A stretch of DNA of 64,000 nt from Pelargonium x hortorum (lineage: Eukaryota; Streptophyta; Magnoliopsida; Geraniales; Geraniaceae): assembly GCA_036897525.1 (NCBI GenBank), contig JAYMTJ010000002.1, positions 1-64,000 on the forward strand. The letters run 5' to 3'. This document shows, one piece after another, positions 1 through 13,100 of this stretch. Under the pieces are notes generated by a model. That model searched no databases, was not told the origin of the DNA, and worked only from the letters and a program-made list of their open reading frames with translations. The position numbers and the translations under genes were made by a program. Position 1 is the stretch's first letter; each line of letters opens with the position of its first letter.

Positions 1-2371
1 AAAAGAAGACATTAATTGACTCCTTGATCAAATCTCTATGCTAAAATGAGACCTTCTTCTATATAGTAGAAAAGTTTGCATCTTTTCATGACTCAAATTC
101 AATTCCTTTATTAAGAAAAGAGTACAAATGAAGTAGAGGAATCTCCTTTTATGAATCTTATAATATCTAACCTATAAAGCCTGTTTAGATAGAATATATA
201 AATACACCAAAATGGGTGGTTACTTCTCCGATCTATCTCTAACAGTTGCTTGTCTACATTCTAGCAAGCCCAAACCCTGTCAAGAGTAATCCCAGTCAGT
301 GATGGAATAGGTCTTGTTTAGGTTATATCAGTATAGCTCGGTACAGTCTGTGGGAACTGTTGCTACTGATGGTTGTAGGTCTTTTGTCTGCTAAATTTGG
401 AAGTTGTATCTATGTCTGTGCCGGCGAAAGAAGGCTTGCTTTAGCAAGGATTGGTTTGGCTTGCTTTCAATTAAGACTGAGAAAGATCTCTCTCTATAAT
501 CAACTAACTTATTCTTGACTTACAGTACACCTTTCCCTCAGAAATAGGTACCTTTATTGAGTATCTGAAGCCTAGTTATAGGGTCAATACCTGGGTAGAC
601 GATGTTGCGAGGAGGTTAGTTAATAGGTATCAAGCAAGACTCTTCATAAGATAGGTATGAATGGTATTAAAGTAAACAAGTAAGTCGATAAGAAGTTGGT
701 GGGTCTAACTTGGATGGTGGTAGTTTGTGAGGAGTTCTTGGAGCTTGTTCTAGTCGGTACAGGATGCATAACATAAAATGGATTCTCTTGTCAAGCTAGG
801 CAAGTTTATCTTGTCATGAGGTATGAAATACTCTCTTTGGAACCTAGAAACCTTAAGATAAGAATCCGGAGAACCTTAAACCCCGTCATCCTATCTTAGT
901 CTTTGAAAGCCGGTCTTGTTCTGTACTATCTTAACCCAGTTCATATGAATGCCAACTGAAATCCTCTCTTGTCCTTGTCAGCTGCTAAACCCTAACAAAC
1001 ATCAAGTCGAAAGCGAATCCCTCTAGTTTCATTCTAGGGAGACCTCTCTAACTTTTCTATTTCGGTGAAAGCTATCAGGTGTATCGAAACGAAAGGTTGC
1101 CACATTAAGAATGACTTGGTTTGAAGCTAGCTAATGACTAAGCCTCACGTAAATAACCTAGGACAGCCTACCAGCCCATAGCAAAGGTTAATGTCAAGGA
1201 ATGAAGACCTTTAAAAAAAGCAAAGTCAGCGTTTTTTTTTTTTAAGTTACTCGGTTGGTACTCTAGCGTCGGTTAGGGCATTCCCTATACTATACAGACC
1301 TATCTTGAGAAGAGCTATAACGTTCCTAGGAGAGAGATGAGCCTTACCTGCTGCTTTCTGTTTCAATTTCCACGAGACGGAGACCCTTTTGATATACAAA
1401 TTTTATAAGGCTGTATCTTTTTAGACTTTTTTTCCACAAGCATCTACTTATTCTTAATTAGACCAATCCTGAGACTTGAATAGCTTGCCCTGACTGAGTT
1501 CTGTAGTAAAGCCAAGATTCATTTTATGAGGACTCCACCCTTTTAAGCGCTATAGGATGAGTTTTCACTTCATTGCTATCATAAATTTGAGTTTTCCGCT
1601 TCATAGACGACAGTTAAGGAGTTCTCGTAATAACAAGGATATGCTTCTGAGTCTGTCCCTAATACTGAGTTTTAGTGGATTAATCGTGAGTATAAGTCCT
1701 AATAATAGACAATTCGTTATGGAATGAATAGGCCGCCTTCCTGTAGATATGAGCTAGAGATACCGTTACAAATAAAAAAACCAGGGTTACGCCCAGGCTG
1801 TACAAATTTTGACTAAACCGACAAGTGTTTCTCTTAGAGCCCCCTTACAAGGAAAGATTGCTCTTATAAAAAGCCAGTTAGAGGACCCAGGTTTTCTGCT
1901 AACAATAACAAAGTGGATCCAATTATAAGGAAAAAGTGACTACGAATATAGAATACAGTACAGTTAGGTAAGCCTAGTAAATGACATAAATAGCACAAAG
2001 TAAGTCAATTTCGTAGGATATTCAGTTTTCCGCCTAGAATGCGAGTAGAGCTCTTTTGAAAGTTTTTAACGAAGGGTTAAGGGTTCTACTAAAGATTGGG
2101 TCAGAGTATTTTCGGTGTAGAGAGATTAGTCATTTTAGACGTGAAAAGTCTCCCGTTTCCTTAATTAGTTCTTGCTTTCTGCTGCAGTTAATGGTACCGG
2201 GGTAAGGGAGAAGTCTCTTATTTAGTTTTAGTCTAAATTAGCTGGTAATTTATTGGAGCTCTTGCTGTTATGTCTTCTCAAAAAAAACCTATTATAATCA
2301 AGGTATCTGAAAGGACACTTATTTCACTTTGAATGTATAAGGGGAACCTCGGGGGTGTAGAAATCCTTTGT

Positions 2372-2384
2372 AGGGGTAGCCCCT
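2372..2384. repeat. Short GC-rich palindrome (AGGGG/CCCCT)
   Basis: AGGGG and CCCCT form perfect five-base arms around a three-base TAG centre. The element is preceded by T, so it begins TAGGGG. It belongs to the dispersed purine-run/pyrimidine-run family seen throughout the window. The G+C of the arms contrasts with the AT-rich surroundings. Confidence 0.5.
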
Positions 2385-2657
2385 TTCGTGTGAGTATCTC
2401 TTTATCTTTAATCCAGCAACTATTGATTTTGGTTAATTAAATATAGTCTAGGAGTACCCTCTGGGCTCTCTTAAGTATAAGTAGTTTTTGGGGGAGGAGT
2501 GCAAAATTATACAAGGAAAAATCCCGTAATCGTGTGTTTTCTAGGCTTTTTTTTTTTGGTAACTTCTAATCTAAGTTCTTGAATTTCTTAAAGATTAAAA
2601 CTAGTAAAGGAGCTTCAAAACCGAGGGCTACTATAGCAGAGATTTTTTAATTGCTAG

Positions 2658-2675
2658 AAGGAAGATACCTTCCTT
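2658..2675. repeat. Inverted repeat with 7-bp arms
   Basis: AAGGAAG is followed after four bases (ATAC) by its exact reverse complement CTTCCTT. This is one of the longer perfect arms in the dispersed palindrome family. No T run follows closely enough to argue for an intrinsic terminator, and no gene lies beside it. Confidence 0.5.
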
Positions 2676-3056
2676 TCCTCTTATATCATATAAAGAGCCC
2701 TTCTTGAGGAAAAAAATCCTTTCTCAGTACTTATTTACTTTACAAAAAAGCTCGCTCTAGAGAGACTTTTTTCTGTATAAACTATTTACTTGGTTTTAGA
2801 AATATTACTAGACTTGACACGAGGTTCAAAAGTTTTCCTCCTAAAAATTTGTTCCTATCCCTGTTTATTGAGGGTTTCCCATCTTGGGTTTGAAACGTAA
2901 CTTTTTCTATTTATGGAAGGAATATGCCAGAGCTTTAGTTTGTGGTCTTGTAATTCCTTAGTATCTTAGTATATTATATTAGAGGGGTTCCCTTAGGTTT
3001 GGTTGAGGTACTTTGTAAAGTGTTTACGATTGCTTATTAAAGCTTCTTTATAAGAT

Positions 3057-3067
3057 AAGGGTCCCTT
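3057..3067. repeat. Short palindrome AAGGG-T-CCCTT
   Basis: Perfect five-base arms surround a single central T. With a one-base centre it cannot fold into a hairpin as it stands, so it is better read as a duplex palindrome. It is a typical member of the family described in the findings. Confidence 0.45.
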
Positions 3068-3540
3068 TTCCGCTAAATGCTAGCAGCTTTCCAGGCTTAG
3101 CGACTCTAGACTTTCTAAACAAGATTGATAACAAAATAGGAGTCCTTTCTAAATCTAAAGTGGTATAAGTTTTTTTTTGAAGATATCATACATAGGTGGC
3201 TCCATCTCGAGATTTTCCTTCTATTAAACGAGAATCTCTAAGGAGAAGTCAATCTACGGGCAAGCTTTTTGTGTGGTATAGCGCTGTTTAGCAGCCTTTC
3301 AAAGTATAATGTACGCTTTTCGGATATCCTCTTAAAGGAGAATTAGACTTGTTATGGGATAAAGCTAAGAAGAAATAGATCCATAGCAATTACCCCCGTT
3401 CTTAAGGAAACTTTTTTATTTATAAAATAGAGCCCATTGCCAGTAAAACTTTGCAATTACTGAAAAATACGCAAGGATTCTGAAACGTTAGCCAAAAGGA
3501 CAAGAGAAAGTTCGTATTCTACTAATTGCAATCTAACTAA

Positions 3541-3610
3541 GTATAATAACTTGATTCGAACCTTTACACTTCTAAAATTAACCCGCGTTTTAAAGCTAGC
3601 TCCAGCACTT
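3541..3610 (-). pseudogene. tRNA-like relic (weak)
   Basis: On the minus strand a GGTTCGAATC word, ten of the eleven bases of the tRNA T-loop consensus, ends at about 3553. A D-arm-like GGAGC word lies about 42 bases upstream, slightly longer than the usual spacing. The intervening sequence forms no convincing anticodon stem and the acceptor ends do not pair. If tRNA-derived, it is heavily decayed. A chance match is a real alternative. Confidence 0.22.
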
Positions 3611-5588
3611 CACTTTCTTCTTCTTAGCTTAGTAATAATAAACTAGAGAACAGAGCAGAATCTGGTATCCTTCTATAACTATAATAAGTGATTTATCCTT
3701 TTAAAGCATAAGACTTCTTCATTATCTTGTATTTTCTTATGGTAAGGGGTACCCCCGGCCCTTCCCTGACAGCTACATTTTCTGGTTATAAATAAGTTCC
3801 TATTCATAATACAGTTATTGTATTGCTTACCCCCTCACATAGCAAGTACTTGCCTTTTATTTAACAAGTAAGCTCTTTTCTAGAGTTTAACTAGCAGGGA
3901 TTACTTTACTTCCTATATTTAATATTTACTTTAAGCTTTTTACAAAAAGATTATCTTAAAGATAAATAAACAAGACTCTGCTCAAAAAAAAATTTGTCGG
4001 AAAAGTAGTAGGCTTATAAGTACAATAGGGAGACTGTCGTGCAAATATTGGTAAAAAGAAAGTTTATTAGATATTTATTTGGATTATAACTAGTGAAGAA
4101 ACCTTTCAATTCTTGGGATTAAAACTGAACCTTTCTAATTCATTACATTATAGAAAAATTGGGTACTCCTTACTAACTAATATAAAAAGAATAAAGGAAC
4201 TCAAGTGAAGTCTCATATTAGGGAAACCTATAAACTCTTGATTTGGTCTAAAAAAATTATTAAAATTGTTGGAGTCTTAGAGAGGGCACGCTGACTCTAT
4301 AAATTACTTGTAAGCGCCTTTTCCGTTGTTAAGTATTTCGAAAGCCTGCTTTATCTCGTCTCGTAAATGTCCTACAACACATACTCGTTGTATACTGAAT
4401 TTCAAGGGCTCTGTGAACTCGCTCAAACCCACAGCAGTATAAGCCCGAGAGAAGCTCCAAAACTTAGGAAAAAGTGCAGTCTGCAGTCTTTGCTTTGATA
4501 TTACTGAATAGCTGAGTCCCGAATCTATTCTCTTGTTATTTAGCTTTTAAGGCATACCCTCAGGAAAAGCCTTATTCGTGGGGTTTCCTAATTGTAGTGT
4601 AGTTTTTTGAATTCCTTTTGACTATAAAAGAAAAGGTTCCACATAACAGAATAATTTCGTTTTTCTCTGGCAGTAACTCTAACTTGGGTAGTCATTTTAT
4701 TTTACTAGACTGTTAAGTTAATTAATGGAATAAAGATAACAAAATAATTAAGAAAAGGCTAAATAAGTGTCCCAAATAGGCCGGGGTTCTTTATCAAATC
4801 TTCCTTGTGCTCTTTTGGTCGGATTTGTGGTCAATCAAGCAAGAGGGATACTTACAGTTATCAGTTAGAAAATCTTTTTCGTTGCAAAAGTCCCCGTAGT
4901 AGAGGTTTTCGGTTTAAATGGGGCTCGTACACATTCAACATTTCGTCATAATCTTGTCTGAGTCTTTCTTTTCATCTTCTATTAGACTCACTAGCCCCTT
5001 CCTTGTTTATTTATTTATTGGATAAGCACCCGATACTTTAGTGACTCTCGAGATTCCTTTTTATTAACTTTACTTAAGACTTAAGGGTAACAAGAAAACT
5101 GGTATAGATCGGCTTCCAAAAACAGAGGCAGATTTTGGGTATTCTAAGGAACGAGCTGACCCAAACCTCTGAATTCTGTTTGCAATCGAACGTTACCGGA
5201 AGGAGGGAAGGCCTACTGGGAGGTAGTTGATATCTAATAGAATGTCTTTTACTAGCTTTTCATAAGAAATTTTTGAGAGAGGGCATTCCTGGTTCTGTTT
5301 TGGAATAACAAAAGGGATTTCTCAGAACCTATATTAAAGGACATTGCAATAACGCTTATCTTTTCCCGAGCCAAGTAAACAGGTTTGATATCCTATGTAG
5401 ACGCGAAGTTTAATAAAGATTAACGAGAATATAAAAAAAGCACCCTAGGAGACCCTGAAACTAGTGCTTTTCACCATTCTAGATATAAACTTCGACTTTG
5501 TTTGCTTTACTCCTCAATCGTTTTCATTAGTCTTTTATTTACTTTTTTTAATTAAAGGTAAAGGGTGTAATATCTAGAAGGAAACTCT
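3611..5588. other. AT-rich spacer, nothing recognised
   Basis: No open frame reaches 60 codons and no RNA gene or long repeat is visible. A TTTA-type microsatellite of about four units lies at 5004-5019. The remainder has the same stop-rich, AT-rich texture as the rest of the window. Confidence 0.65.
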
Positions 5589-5589
5589 C

Positions 5590-5668
5590 TCCTGTAGTAT
5601 TTACTACGGGACTTGAACTCCTGTATTGTCTGCATTCTGTAGCTACTGCGCTCTGCCTAAAAGGCGTT
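5590..5668 (-). pseudogene. tRNA-like relic
   Basis: Read on the minus strand, GGCAGAGCGC resembles the D-arm word TGGTAGAGCGC. About 34 bases later comes GAGTTCAAGTCCC, close to the T-arm consensus, which is the spacing of an ordinary class I tRNA. The T-stem pairs at three of five positions and the acceptor at about four of seven, counting one G-U pair. A CTACAGA segment sits roughly where the anticodon loop should be, but the register is off by one base and I cannot name an amino acid. The mismatches suggest a decayed copy rather than a working tRNA. No neighbouring gene gives context. Confidence 0.42.
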
Positions 5669-8600
5669 CAATTAAAGTGAGTAAGTCACTAGGAATGAAA
5701 TTGGGAAGAATTTCTGCTCTACAATAAGAATCTCGGGAATAAAGTCTAAACTAGAGTTCTCCCTTGAGACCCAAAAAGAATTCTATTAATTACGGTAAAC
5801 TCCTTAGAAATGCTAAAGATTAACAAATAAAGATTAAACCAAGCAACCCTCTTACTTTCTAGAATACCCCTTTATTTTCATTATATTCTTAAGGTGATCC
5901 TAAAGCTTCTTTGAGTCCTTATTTACTATATAAAATTCAGATGGAATTCGTTACAGAGAATTTCCTTTTATTAACTTTTCCGGTTTTGTTTTGAAAGAGG
6001 AGCCCTCAATCTTAACGGAGAGCTTCATAGCTGAGTTAGTATCTTCTAGTGTAATTATTATTTATACCTTTCTAAGGGTCTTAAAGCCAGAGACTTTCTT
6101 TTCATTGATACTATTCTTGTCTATCCCTCAGCAGCTCCTAATTTTTCATGTCTAGGCTTTGTGTTTTTACTCCTTTGCTAACTGGACCTGAAAATAGGAA
6201 ATCCCTGTACTTTTTCAATTTACCTTGTTACTATTAAAAAATGTAAGCATAGGGTTAGATTACCTCTATCTAAATTAGGATTATCCTTAACTTGAGAAAA
6301 CTCGACTCTAAGCCCAAGCAAAGGCCTAGAATTTGAAAAGAACTTTCCTTATTTTTATTTATCTTACGGGCCCTGGTTCAAAAGATTCACTTATTTCGTA
6401 AGTCTAAAGTCCTTAAATAATAAAATGGAAAGTGAGAAATAAAAAATCTTGAACAAGACTTTTCAGATAATATAAGGCGGCTACCGAGAATGGATTTCCG
6501 GATTTACTAGGATATAAGTCCTAGCTTTTGCTGGGTTTTCCTACAGGAATAAAGTGAGTTGAGTTAAAAAAATGTCCTGTCAAAAGCTCCTTATATCAGA
6601 AAGTGCCCGAAAGATTACTTTACTTATCCCTACCTTTTTTTTTCTTGAAATGAAAATTTACAGGGTCTCCTTTAGTTAGTATCCTTATGGGCACCGGAAA
6701 AGAATCCCCAAGCTTATGAGAGAATATGATAATTATGTCTAAGAATAAAGTGAGTACTACAAGCTCCCCGCTCCCGCTCAGGCGGCATATTATGGAATCA
6801 CTTATATCAGAGTCTTTTATTACAATAGAACAAGAACTCCTTTTTTTGTTGCGGGCCTAATCTAATTCCTTGCAAGTATAGAGAAACCTCAACTAAACTA
6901 AACTCAAATTAAGTGACAGCCTGGAGGCTCTATTACTGCGCGTCTAGAAATCCATCGAAAATAGGGACTGACAAATCTCCTATACTCGTTTTGCGACTAA
7001 AACACATAGCGTAGGTCCTTCAAATACATTTAGTAATGCATAAATCTTTTAATAGAACTCTAAAATGTTACCTAATCCCAACTTCAACATATCCGTTTCA
7101 AAACTAAGTGTTACTCCTGCCCTTATATCAAGTACTCCGCAAGATTCCTCAAAATTCGATATCTATTACAAAATAGGAAGTTGCTTAGTTTAGTAGTCCG
7201 TAATTTTACTTTTTGTATATTGGAAAGCTAGGCTTTTCTAGTTGAATAAGCAAAATGCCGATTTAGTAAATAGCAAACCCTAGAAGTACACACGGTAAGG
7301 TAAGAAAAATAGTACGTTGTTACAACTCTTCGCCGATACCCAGGGTCTACAAGTAAATTGTTAATTCATGGGCAGTGCGTTCAAGTAGAAATAGTGTCAC
7401 TTTGAACTCTTCACTTCACTACACTGTTTAGATATGCTCTTTTTTGGATGACGGGGTCTCTCTATGTACTTTCGCATAACATATCTCGATCAGCACTTAA
7501 AAAGGGATCCTTTAATTACTTGTATAACTACAGTAAGAATAAAATATGGTTTGAATCCACTCACTAATTAAGATAATCCTGTCCTTGTCCCTCAATTAAT
7601 CCATTCCATAAAGAGCTTCGTGCAATTTTTTTTCGGTACCCAACCCAATCAAAGGTATTTACTGGTTTTATTTTAAAGGTTTATATAAAGTAAGGAGTTT
7701 GAAGAGCACCAGTTAAACACTGTACCTCACATTAAGAAGGCTTTAATGTACTACTTTATAAACCGTATGCTTCAATTTTAACGTAAAATTAATACAGAAT
7801 TCTTTAGCTCTTTAGAAGTGTTAAAAAACGCTTTTGCAAGGGGGTGTTCTCGTTTGTTTGAGAAATGAGTACCCTCGTAAATCTTAAAGTGTTCCGTTAT
7901 AAGGAACTCCTGTATGTCGACGTGTTTTAAGGCAGCAGATTCTAGACAACTATATTAAATTAAACAAGGTATAGCGGCAAACCTTGCAACTTACGAGGCA
8001 AACCCATGTCATTAAACTTAAAGCCTCTGCTCGTTTTAGAAATTGTGGAGTACCAAAAGAAAAATTTTGTTTTGGTTAAATTTTATACCCAATCACTTAG
8101 TCATATGGAGTGTTTTGCGGTCCTATCTGGAGTTTCTGCCAGTTAAGTTAGTATTATCAACTCTTAATTTTAATGCATAAATATAAGGAAACTTCCTGTA
8201 AGATAAAGGGTTAATAAAAAGAATCCCGTTCAGGAAGGTGAATATAACAAGAAGGGGTGGTATTTCTTTTCAGTACTTAATCACAAGACTTGGGCCTAAT
8301 TAGAGCCTTTCTAGATAAAAAAAAGGAACCCCTCTAACAGAACAAAATTCATTATTGGGGTACAAACACAAACAAGGTTGCTCTTAAATACATACTATAT
8401 ATTTAAGGGATCTATTGTCTTTTGAAAAACTGGATATCTTAAACTCATTTCCTAAGCTAAGGACCCTCTTGTAAAATTCAGTGTCTAGTTTTCTAGTAGA
8501 GTCAATATTGTTTGTACTCTTAAGCATCTTGTTAGGTTTACCTAATGAAAGATAGGGCTGATACTCCAAAAGAGTCAAACTAGTTTCATTTAGTTATACC

Positions 8601-10160
8601 TTGTGGGGTTCCGGTGGTGCTGTAATCTTAGCCCTACTAAAAAAAAGAATAAGATTTCACTACCCTACCCTATTGCAATGGGGAGACATAAGCCTCTGAC
8701 ACCTTCTCTTTCATGTTTGGATATTTAGAGTATCCTATCTTTCTCTTTATTTAGAACCTGTGGAATTCTTTAGCCCTTTTAGTATGCGAGGCTTCAAACT
8801 AAAGTAAAGGAATAAAAAACTTTAGGGACCCTTGTGTTTTCTATCGGACATATATTACTCTGATAACATTATGCTATAGGAATCCTACAGGATTTTCTGG
8901 GTTTTTCTTTATGGGTCTCAACTAACCAACCAGAATGCAAATGGATAAGAGAGAGGTTAATCTCTTAATATCACTGAGACCCAAGGGATAATGTAAGATA
9001 AAGTCATTTCGTGTATTTTGCTTGACAATAGAGAACCAGAATTACTGCTTAACAAGATGAGAAATGAGAGAGTCCTATAAAGATAAAGACATGCGAAAAG
9101 GAAACATATACTAAACTTCGTAAATGGTAGCCACCCTTAGTTTCGGGAATCTTAATAAATAAACTTCATACTCTAATGATTGAAAAAAGAGAAGCGTAAA
9201 CCAGCCTTGAATACTGTAAATTCAAGAACCAAAAAATTTGTAATGAGATTCTATGCCTGCTGAAAATTTCTCTATATACGTTAACACGAAAAGTCGGGCT
9301 TTTAGCAGCTATACTTAGATCGGCTTTGCCTTACTAATGTATTAAGAGCTTTTACTAGAATTGTATAGTAGTTTAAATAGATAGTATACTGGTTTTAGGG
9401 ATCTTTTCTTTCTCTTGCCTGTTTGTAGCTACTCCTTATATTTTAGGGTTAGTATAAGTCTTATAGTCTCCATAGTACTCTTCTTAATTGTATTTGTTTA
9501 ATTAATAAGGCGCGAAGCCCTCTAGCCCTCTGTAGCTTTTCGTTAATGAGGGGAGAGCCTTAATACATAATAGAGTAAGTCCCTCTAACCGACCAGTAAC
9601 CAAGTGAGGTAATCTCATGATAGTCTTTTGAGAGTTAAACCCCATACACTTTGAAGACCCAGAAAAAAACTTACCAAAAGAAATGAGATTCACTAGCTTA
9701 AGCTTAAGATAGAGGAAAAAAGACTTCCAACAAATAAAATAGGTGCCTGGAAAAGCCAGAAGCTAGCCTATGAATTTCCATTAGCTACACAATAATCTAC
9801 ATACAAAGGAACATGAATATCTTAGACTCCCTATAATTAATTCCATGATAGATTTGCGCTGTTGAAAGTCACCTTCATTACAAATAGAAAACAGGTAATC
9901 CATCCAATAAGATCAAGATGTTGTGCTGGAATTCCATATTTCTAGTTCAGATGTTGCCAAGTTATGTTACTGCAATAAAGGATTAAGATTAGAATTGGTA
10001 CCTAAGAAGAGTACATTCTATTACCGGAATTCTATTACTTGGTTTACTGAATTGAATAGACTTTACCCGAAAAATGGATAGGTTATGCAAGTTTACTTGT
10101 TGCCTTAGTCAATAGCAACCCTTACGAGCCCATCATAATATAATAACAGGAACTCCTTTC
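5669..10160. other. AT-rich spacer with scattered palindromes
   Basis: Two short frames (minus strand, 8384-8578 and 9502-9693) are 63-64 codons long and resemble nothing I know. Small palindromes occur at 7501-7513 (AAAGG/CCTTT) and 8877-8887. A GGTTTGAATCC word near 7550 is one base off the tRNA T-loop consensus but has no D-arm partner, so I do not call it. Otherwise nothing is seen. Confidence 0.65.
8877..8887. repeat. Short palindrome TAGGA-A-TCCTA
   Basis: Perfect five-base arms flank a single A. It begins with TAG, as many members of the family do. A second TCCTAC-AGGAT arrangement follows immediately, so two palindromic words lie next to each other. Confidence 0.45.
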
Positions 10161-10163
10161 CAG

Positions 10164-10184
10164 CTATAGACTATAGATATAGAC
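10164..10184. repeat. Short tandem repeat, CTATAGA unit
   Basis: Two exact copies of CTATAGA at 10164-10177 are followed by TATAGAC, a near third copy. The tract is only about 21 bases long. It is one of very few tandem repeats in the window. Confidence 0.55.
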
Positions 10185-13100
10185 CTACAAGGACATTCCA
10201 AAGGCTAGAGGTTGGGTTTCTAGTTTGGTTTAGTCCTAATGAGTACGTACAGAAATACCCTAAAGGTACCGGAAATTAATAAGTTTATCTATTTACCTTG
10301 GGAATTCGATACCATCTAGGCTTAGGACTAAGTTAGAGTATTCCCTTTTAATAAGAAAGTACATTGAATTTCAACTCTTGAGCTTGAGGACCGCTTCATA
10401 TAAGTTCCCCAGTTAGAACTTGGATTTAGAGTTTGGTCTAAAGCTGGTTCCAGCACAAAGAAATAGTGAAGTTTAAGCCTATTTAAAGGAATCCTTAAGC
10501 AGTTGGGCCTGGATTTACTTAGTTTTTCTTAATGAACTCCTATCCATCCCTTTTTTTATTTATTTCAAACTAGTATTAAATACGCAATTGTAGTAGACCC
10601 TTGTCCTCAGATACGGATAACTTGCTAAGTTAATGGATTCCTTTAGACAGGACCCTAGTAAAGGAAATAAAATAGACTCTAATAAAGTAATATTATAGGG
10701 TTAGTTACTCCCCCAACCCCCAAAAACTAAAGCTTAAACTTTAACAACCAAGGAATCCCTTTCGTAGATTCAAGAAATAAAACATTTTTAATAGGACTAG
10801 CAGTTACGGCTCAAGCAGGGTTATCTTACCTAAGCACTTATTTTAACGAGGTCAGAATCTATTCGAGCATTATTAGAAAGGGTGGGTTTCCGTACTCGTA
10901 TTATTGATTGACTCATACTCTTGATAGCTAGACCTACCCTACTTTACCTGTCTTGATAATAACTGTAGCTTTAGTGTTACCAGGATTCTTATTCTTTTCT
11001 ATTTCTAGTTCAATGACGAGGTTGTGAATAGTCCAACCAATCTAGGAGCACTTCTAGTATAGAATATAGGGAAGAGCTCGAATACAATAAGGTGTTGATT
11101 TGGAACAAAAACACAGGATAAACTATCTACTTTCAAGTTATAGTATCCTTTTGGCTTTCCTTATGGGCGAGGATTCTCCTATATTGTTTGCTACAAGATT
11201 TTGGATAATTGTATGCCAAGCTCTAGATCTAAGGGGACCTCTCAAGATAAAACTTACTTTACAAAGGGAAGACTAAAGAAAGAAGTTAGACCTATTCTGT
11301 TAGTTTACCAGCAATGTCAGCCTTAGAACTTTATAAGCCTCTCAGCTACAAGATTTGGGTCTGCATAAGACAAAGAACCATAACAATAAAAAGTATCTAT
11401 CTTACTTTAGTGGTTTTATACTATATCTCCTAAGTCCTGTTAAGACTCCTGCTTTCTATTTATTCCTATAGCTCCTCTAGCTCTCAAGAACAAAAAGTTA
11501 GAAGTAAGTCTAGAACAAGACAGGCTTTTACTTGACCAATCTATTTCTTTCCTCTAATATCCTGCCAATTCTAAGGTCCTAAGAACTGGATATAGTGGAT
11601 GCCTAGAAAGGTCTATTTGCTTTTAGTCAAGAGCTTGGGAAACTGTAACACGGGTATAATCCAACAAAAGACTAGCCGCTTATTAGAAATTAGTTCTAAC
11701 AACTTTCAGGTAGATAAAGAAATAAATACTGCAGAGCTCTTAAGCATGCAGCAAATTTCTATTTCGGATAGAAGAATTCATAGGGGTATACTTAATTACC
11801 ACAAGCGCAGAGTGATCTCTTCCTTTTTTAATAGACTTTCTTTTTTGCCCGATTGGATAGGCTAAAAGTCTGTGAAACAGGAAAAAGCATTAAAACGGGG
11901 GAAGAGAAGAACTGTTGTACTAAATAACTGAGTTAGGTTTAGCTCAAAATTTTGAAGGGTTCCCCTTACCAATGAACTTATTTCGGGATCCTAAAGCAAA
12001 AGGGTTTACGGTCTAGATTAATGCCTATGTCCTACATTCACTTAAGCTATTTCCAAAACTTAATAGGAATTCCAGGCCCCGGCATACCGGTTTTCAAAGG
12101 ATATATCCCTGCCTCGCGGTCCCGTACTTTAGAGGCTAACCCTAACGGACTTTGCTGTTTTAATGTCATTTTTGTGTCTTGAATTTAACAAAAAGTGTTA
12201 AATCAAGATTTCCAGTGCCTCGTACTAAAAGGCATCTTAAGTAGTATCTTTCTTTTGTTTCAAGGCAGTATCAGATCCTTATGATAACCGCTTTTATCAA
12301 ATCAGGACATAAAGCAGTTTTTAGCTATATTATATCCAAGGAATTATCTATCACTAGGTACTTCTTTTTATATAAATTTACAGGGGTATTCCTCCCTACA
12401 TAAGGAATCTTAGAACAATTAAGTATCTAGAACTTAACTTAATAAATATGAGCAATTTCTAATAGAAAATCTAAAAAAGCTTAATCTTCAGAGGTAACAA
12501 ATCGCTTATATGTTACCCTAATCCAGACAAAGGTTTTCTAAAAAAAAACCCTAACTATATAGTATTACGTCAGTAGGAACCCTTTTTACTTACCCCAGAG
12601 TCTTCTATACCGAATACCTGATTTTCACAAAAGGTTTAAGTACAGGTATTGATACTACCTACATTATTCTCTCAAAAAGTTCCGTGGCTGATACAAAAAA
12701 ACAATACTGGAATCTCAGTAACAAACAGATGGAAAATAGAAATTGCAAAAGGATAACTGCCCCAATACACCTAGTCCTTGGAGAGATTTGTACTATACAA
12801 AAGCACTCTGTTATGAACGAGACAAACTTAATAGCATCCCCCCCCTAAAAGGAATCTATATCGAGTAGGTTACTTTTCGAATTCTGATTAACTGTAGACG
12901 ACTTCTTCTAAAAGAAATTTCTCGAAGATATTGCATTAGGTCGTTATGAAAATGTTTTTCTCGACGTTTTGGTTACTTTTAAATCTTACTAAAAAGTCTT
13001 GACTTAGTCCTAAATCTGGGTTACGAGAAAAATATATACTGATGTATTATACTTGTGAAGTGCTAAACTTTTTAAGGTAATTCTTTAAGCATTGCAGACA

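Larger units (their letters stand above)
1..3540. other. AT-rich spacer without recognisable genes
   Basis: No frame exceeds 60 codons here and no RNA gene is visible. The sequence is rich in TAG/CTA and TAA/TTA words, so all six frames close quickly. A 12-base T run lies at 1232-1243. Short purine/pyrimidine palindromes appear at about 2372-2384, 2658-2675, 2983-2994 and 3057-3067, the strongest of which are listed separately. Nothing suggests a promoter or a regulated unit. Decayed coding DNA too eroded to recognise by eye cannot be excluded. Confidence 0.65.

Noticed and set aside
7548-7562. GGTTTGAATCC, one base off the T-arm consensus
   Set aside because: There is no D-arm or anticodon arm upstream.
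11599-11865. 88-codon plus-strand frame, ATG start
   Set aside because: The product is unrecognised and the length is within chance. The codon pattern gives no sign of selection that can be judged by eye.
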